From positions 1 to 9,263 of the forward strand of contig JARFPR010000102.1 in assembly GCA_029288195.1 (NCBI GenBank): a DNA stretch of 9,263 bases, in the 5' to 3' direction. Positions within the stretch are counted from its first letter, which is position 1, and every line of letters starts with the position of its first letter. The position numbers and the translations under genes were made by a program. Shown piece by piece: positions 6,322-9,263 of this stretch. Below the pieces are notes generated by a model that saw only the letters and a list, made by a program, of their open reading frames with translations, did not search any database and had not been told where the DNA came from. The stretch is from Gammaproteobacteria bacterium (GTDB lineage Bacteria > Pseudomonadota > Gammaproteobacteria > GCA-001735895).

Positions 6322-7548
6322 ATGACTGTGCCTTCACCCGGAACTGGATATCGACTGTTATCAATTCCGTTATACCTGTTCTGGATCCTGCACGCGCTGA
6401 AACATGGCATCAAACACGGCCTACCGCGCTACCTGACGATGCGAATGTTCGGCCAGGACGGTGGCAGCAAGCAAAGAATTTGGGTGCACGCTTCTTCGGT
6501 TGGTGAGGTCCGTGCCGTTACGCCACTGGTTAAGGCGTTGATGCAGCAGGGTGAAAGCATATTATTCACCAGCTTTACAGCGACCGGTTACCAGGCGATC
6601 CAGCAAAATTTTTCGGATTCGGTTTGCAGTACAGTCGTTCCATTCGATCACTGCTGGCACTGTCGGCGATTTTTCCGTCAACACAGAATCAAGCTGGGAT
6701 TGGTAATGGAAACCGAACTCTGGCCCGAACTGCTATACCAGGCCCGCCGTCAAAATATACAGTTACTGCTGGTCAATGCTCGCCTGTCTACAAAGTCACT
6801 GAACGCGGGTTCTTTCGTACGCACTTTATTATCAACAACCTTGAGTTATTTCACGCAGATCCTGACGCGAAATAAAAAGGATCATGATGCTTTCACCAGC
6901 ATGGGCATCAGCGAGGACCGCATCACCATTGTCGGTAATCTCAAGTCGCAAAGCGAAGCTTCGATTCCTCAACCCAGAGTAATCGAACGCGATTACGTGA
7001 TCCTGGCCTCCAGTCATAGCGGTGAAGAACAGCAGTTTCTCGCAGCGCGACCGAGGAAACTCAGCCACTACCTGTTGGTGCTGGCCCCCCGGCATCCCAA
7101 TCGCAGCGCGGAGATCCAGGCTCAGATCGAACACCTGGACATGACCTGTTCGATACGCAGCAAAGCACAACCCGTCACTGAAGAAACCGAGGTTTACCTG
7201 GCTGATACGCTCGGCGAGTTAAAATTATTAATGGCTCATGCCAGGGTTGTCATCATGGGCGGCTCCTTCGACACGACCGGTGGCCACAACCTGATCGAGC
7301 CAGCAAACCTGGGTCGAGCCATCATCACCGGGCCGTCCGATAGCAACATCGCCGAAGATATTAAAATGCTCGGCCCCGGCCAGGGCGTGCTGCAGGTCGC
7401 AGATATGGCTGGCTGCTGGGCTGCAATCGTTGAATTGCTCGACCATCCTGAACGAGTCGAAGAACTCGGGCGCGAAGCAAAATCCCGACTGACACAGCAA
7501 CCGGATATCATTCAGCAGTACCTGGCTGCCATCTCAGCACAGCTTTAA
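6322..7548 (+). CDS. waaA: 3-deoxy-D-manno-octulosonic acid (Kdo) transferase
   Basis: A 408-residue WaaA/KdtA, the GT30 glycosyltransferase that adds Kdo from CMP-Kdo to the tetra-acylated lipid A precursor at the inner membrane. Residues 11-27 (RLLSIPLYLFWILHALK) form the N-terminal membrane anchor. Family motifs in order: WVHASSVGE (54-62, with Glu62 the expected catalytic base), METELWPEL (129-137), VNARLS (151-156), ASSHSGEE (229-236), APRHPNR (255-261), GGSFDTTGGHNLIEP (313-327, the donor-binding region). Length matches the family. It is the last gene of the rightward cluster. Whether it adds one or two Kdo units cannot be read directly, but the Kdo kinase gene that converges on it points to a monofunctional enzyme, as in Haemophilus. 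Confidence 0.95.
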   Translation: MTVPSPGTGYRLLSIPLYLFWILHALKHGIKHGLPRYLTMRMFGQDGGSKQRIWVHASSVGEVRAVTPLVKALMQQGESILFTSFTATGYQAIQQNFSDSVCSTVVPFDHCWHCRRFFRQHRIKLGLVMETELWPELLYQARRQNIQLLLVNARLSTKSLNAGSFVRTLLSTTLSYFTQILTRNKKDHDAFTSMGISEDRITIVGNLKSQSEASIPQPRVIERDYVILASSHSGEEQQFLAARPRKLSHYLLVLAPRHPNRSAEIQAQIEHLDMTCSIRSKAQPVTEETEVYLADTLGELKLLMAHARVVIMGGSFDTTGGHNLIEPANLGRAIITGPSDSNIAEDIKMLGPGQGVLQVADMAGCWAAIVELLDHPERVEELGREAKSRLTQQPDIIQQYLAAISAQL

Positions 7549-7555
7549 TTTCTGT

Positions 7556-7590
7556 TGGACCGGGGGGCGGCTCCAGGAATTTGTATTTTT
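7556..7590 (+). terminator. Possible terminator after waaA
   Basis: In the 52-base convergent gap, TGGACCG (7556-7562) can pair with CGG-C-TCCA (7568-7575) with one bulged C and a G5 loop. A T-rich stretch with two short T runs follows at 7580-7590. The T tract begins several bases after the stem, which weakens the case. No better candidate for either convergent gene is visible. Confidence 0.3.
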
Positions 7591-7600
7591 AATAATGATT

Positions 7601-8308
7601 TCACGATTGATAACCATCCATCAGCAGCTGCCAGTCGTCTTCATCATAATTAAGATTCAGTTTCCGGTTTCTTTTGTCGATTGACCGCTGAAAGCGGTAC
7701 AGGGGTTGCCATTGCCAGTCATCAATTCGATTCATAACCCGTGCCTTGTCAAAGTCAATCAGGTAGAACAGATTCTTTGAATCGATCAGCACGTTATCAG
7801 AGTTTAGATCGGCATGACGTATACCCTCGGCATGCAATCGCTTGATGAGCAGTCCCAGTTGGTGCCAGGACTCCGGTGCGAGTTTTTCCCTCTGCAGACG
7901 CTGCGTCAGCATCTCGGTATCCTCGAGGTACGCGGTGATTAAAGCTGCGCGATACCATAGACCGGTGCGACAGGCACAGGCCGCAATCGGCACAGGAACC
8001 GGTAAACCTGCTTTAAGCGCACGCAGCAGGATATGCCATTCACGCCAGGGCCGCGTCATCCTCCATCCCAGCCACAGGTATTGATCGCTCAGCAGCTTGC
8101 CAACATAACCGCCACGTTGGTAGCAACGCAGAACAGCTTGCCTGCCGTCAATATCTACCAGGTAACTGCCACCACGACCACCAGCGGTGGGCTGGTGACC
8201 GGGTTGGTGCTGCCAATAGCTGGCGGTAAACTCCTCCTCGGAAAATTCGTGCGCGTACTCCCGCGATTGCAGGATGAAACACTTTGACGATTTAAATTCG
8301 CGCGTCAT
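7601..8308 (-). CDS. kdkA: Kdo kinase (KdkA), lipopolysaccharide kinase family
   Basis: A 235-residue kinase of the LPS kinase (KdkA/WaaP/InaA) family; KdkA phosphorylates the O-4 position of Kdo on Kdo-lipid IVA using ATP, at the cytoplasmic side of the inner membrane. From the ATG at 8308, the features are a Gly-rich segment GGRGGSY (43-49), VLRCYQRGGYVGKL (59-72), typical of KdkA, LWLGWRMTRPWREW (78-91), LPVPVPIAA (102-110), the catalytic loop RHADLNSDNVLID (164-176, Asp167), and LIDFDKAR (183-190), the DFG equivalent. Length is usual for KdkA. A TTG six codons upstream (8326) keeps the frame open; I prefer the ATG, although its Shine-Dalgarno (GAGC) is weak. The start lies inside the end of mtaB, giving a 17-base overlap, so the two are probably co-transcribed and translationally coupled. 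It converges on waaA, whose product makes its substrate. Confidence 0.88.
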   Translation of the reverse strand: MTREFKSSKCFILQSREYAHEFSEEEFTASYWQHQPGHQPTAGGRGGSYLVDIDGRQAVLRCYQRGGYVGKLLSDQYLWLGWRMTRPWREWHILLRALKAGLPVPVPIAACACRTGLWYRAALITAYLEDTEMLTQRLQREKLAPESWHQLGLLIKRLHAEGIRHADLNSDNVLIDSKNLFYLIDFDKARVMNRIDDWQWQPLYRFQRSIDKRNRKLNLNYDEDDWQLLMDGYQS

Positions 8309-9263
8309 GCTGCTCGATATCTTCAAGCATAATCTGGGGTGGGCGCATCTCGTTTACCAGCATCGATCCATCCGCAGATATTGAATCGATGCTGACTTCA
8401 CTGATATCGGAGGCGCCAATTTGCAGATCCATCGAGGTAATCTTGTGATAATGAGGTGTGTAACCAATCCACTGCCCTAGGTGACTGTTTATCTGTTGTT
8501 CCCATAACACCTCGGCCCGGTTGCCAAGATGCAGCTCCAGTTCCCGCTGTTTCAATTCAGCAGCCAGCGCATGCATCTCGCGACTGCGCGCCCTTTTTAT
8601 CGAACCATCAATTTGCCCCGGCAACCTGGCCGCCTTGGTACCCGCACGCGCGGAAAACGGGAAAATATGCAGATGGCCGAATCCGGTCCTTGCAACAAAA
8701 TTCATCGTCTGGCGCCATTCCTGGTCGGTCTCACCTGGAAACCCGGTAATCAGGTCCGTAGTTACATTGAATAAGGGAATAGCATTACGTGCTTTATCAA
8801 CCAGGCGCGCAAACTCGACTGTTTTGCAACGCCGCGCCATGCGACGCAACACCGAGTCGCAACCACTTTGGATCGGCAGGTGCATGTGCGGCATCAAGCG
8901 TGAATCGTGGAATAATTCGAAGAAGTTACCCGGCAAATCCCAGGGCTCGACCGATGCCAGCCGAATCCGGGGAATTTCTGTATGCTCGAGAATCTCGCTC
9001 AGCAGGCGATACAGACTGGAGCCGGTATCACTGCCATAACCACCGACATGCACGCCGGTCAGCGCAATTTCCCGGACACCCTGTTGATGTAGTAGATTTA
9101 TTTCGGCCAGGATCTCTGCCTCGTCACGGCTGCGTTCGGCGCCCCTGGCAAGTGTGACGATGCAATAGGTGCAGCGATAGCGACAACCATCCTGGATCTT
9201 GATAAATCCGCGATGACGACCACGCAACAACAGTGCATTTAGTGACTCCCCAACCACTGGCTC
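8292..9263 (-). CDS. mtaB: tRNA t6A37 methylthiotransferase MtaB, N-terminus outside the window
   Basis: Partial radical-SAM methylthiotransferase, open to the right edge (324 codons visible). MtaB adds a methylthio group to C2 of t6A37 in tRNAs reading ANN codons, using two 4Fe-4S clusters. The radical-SAM motif CRYRCTYC has cysteine codons at 9183-9185, 9171-9173 and 9162-9164, in the context GFIKIQDGCRYRC and CIVTLARGAERSR, which I recognise as the MtaB rather than MiaB or RimO form. LTGVHVGGYG, LPIQSGCDSVLRRM and TDLITGFPGET follow as family signatures, and a TRAM-like region begins near RAEVLWEQQ. The missing N-terminus, roughly 100 residues, should hold the UPF0004 domain with the auxiliary-cluster cysteines. 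A GTG at 9257 is only an internal codon. The 3' end overlaps kdkA. E. coli lacks this gene, so the organism is not a close enteric. Confidence 0.9.
   Translation of the reverse strand, partial: EPVVGESLNALLLRGRHRGFIKIQDGCRYRCTYCIVTLARGAERSRDEAEILAEINLLHQQGVREIALTGVHVGGYGSDTGSSLYRLLSEILEHTEIPRIRLASVEPWDLPGNFFELFHDSRLMPHMHLPIQSGCDSVLRRMARRCKTVEFARLVDKARNAIPLFNVTTDLITGFPGETDQEWRQTMNFVARTGFGHLHIFPFSARAGTKAARLPGQIDGSIKRARSREMHALAAELKQRELELHLGNRAEVLWEQQINSHLGQWIGYTPHYHKITSMDLQIGASDISEVSIDSISADGSMLVNEMRPPQIMLEDIEQHDARI

Noticed and set aside
8179..8197. Perfect 7-bp inverted repeat CACCAGC / GCTGGTG with a 5-base loop
   Set aside because: It lies inside kdkA in the codons before the Gly-rich segment; repeated GGT/GGC-type codons explain it, and there is no flanking structure.
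8521..9039. Plus-strand open frame of 172 codons antisense to mtaB
   Set aside because: The minus strand has unmistakable radical-SAM signatures throughout; the antisense frame has no family features and is a by-product of codon composition.

Overview
This window looks like chromosomal DNA from a Gram-negative gammaproteobacterium, probably uncultured or environmental. The evidence is the envelope gene content (FadL-type porin, TolC, LpxL-type acyltransferase, WaaA, Kdo kinase) and the order Pcm-like / rhodanese / tolC / waaA, which I recall from other gammaproteobacteria. No phage, transposon, CRISPR array, tRNA or rRNA is visible. Coding density is high, and the longest gene-free stretch is about 165 bases.

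Left part, minus strand (about 120-2529): a FadL/OmpP1-family outer-membrane channel is followed after 11 bases by a GDSL/SGNH lipoprotein hydrolase. The pair suggests uptake and hydrolysis of a lipid or other hydrophobic ester at the outer membrane. The hydrolase runs into about 120 bases of nearly pure C (G on the coding strand). This looks like a contig-end sequencing artefact, so its C-terminus is not real.

Middle, plus strand (2695-7548): a 100-residue stand-alone SET-domain protein comes first. It is followed by a probable operon of a Pcm-like methyltransferase, a single-domain rhodanese, a TolC-family channel, an LpxL/HtrB-type lipid A acyltransferase and the Kdo transferase WaaA. The last three genes are separated by only 3 and 9 bases. 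LpxL and WaaA act one after the other in building Kdo-lipid A, and TolC is an outer-membrane exit duct.

Right part, minus strand (7601-9263): a Kdo kinase (KdkA) converges on waaA and overlaps the 3' end of mtaB, a tRNA methylthiotransferase cut by the window edge. A Kdo kinase next to WaaA suggests an LPS inner core with a single phosphorylated Kdo, as in Haemophilus and Vibrio.

I found no convincing undescribed system. The most useful second looks are the mini-SET protein beside a Pcm-like protein that has lost catalytic motif residues, the WaaA/KdkA pairing, and the artefactual left end.
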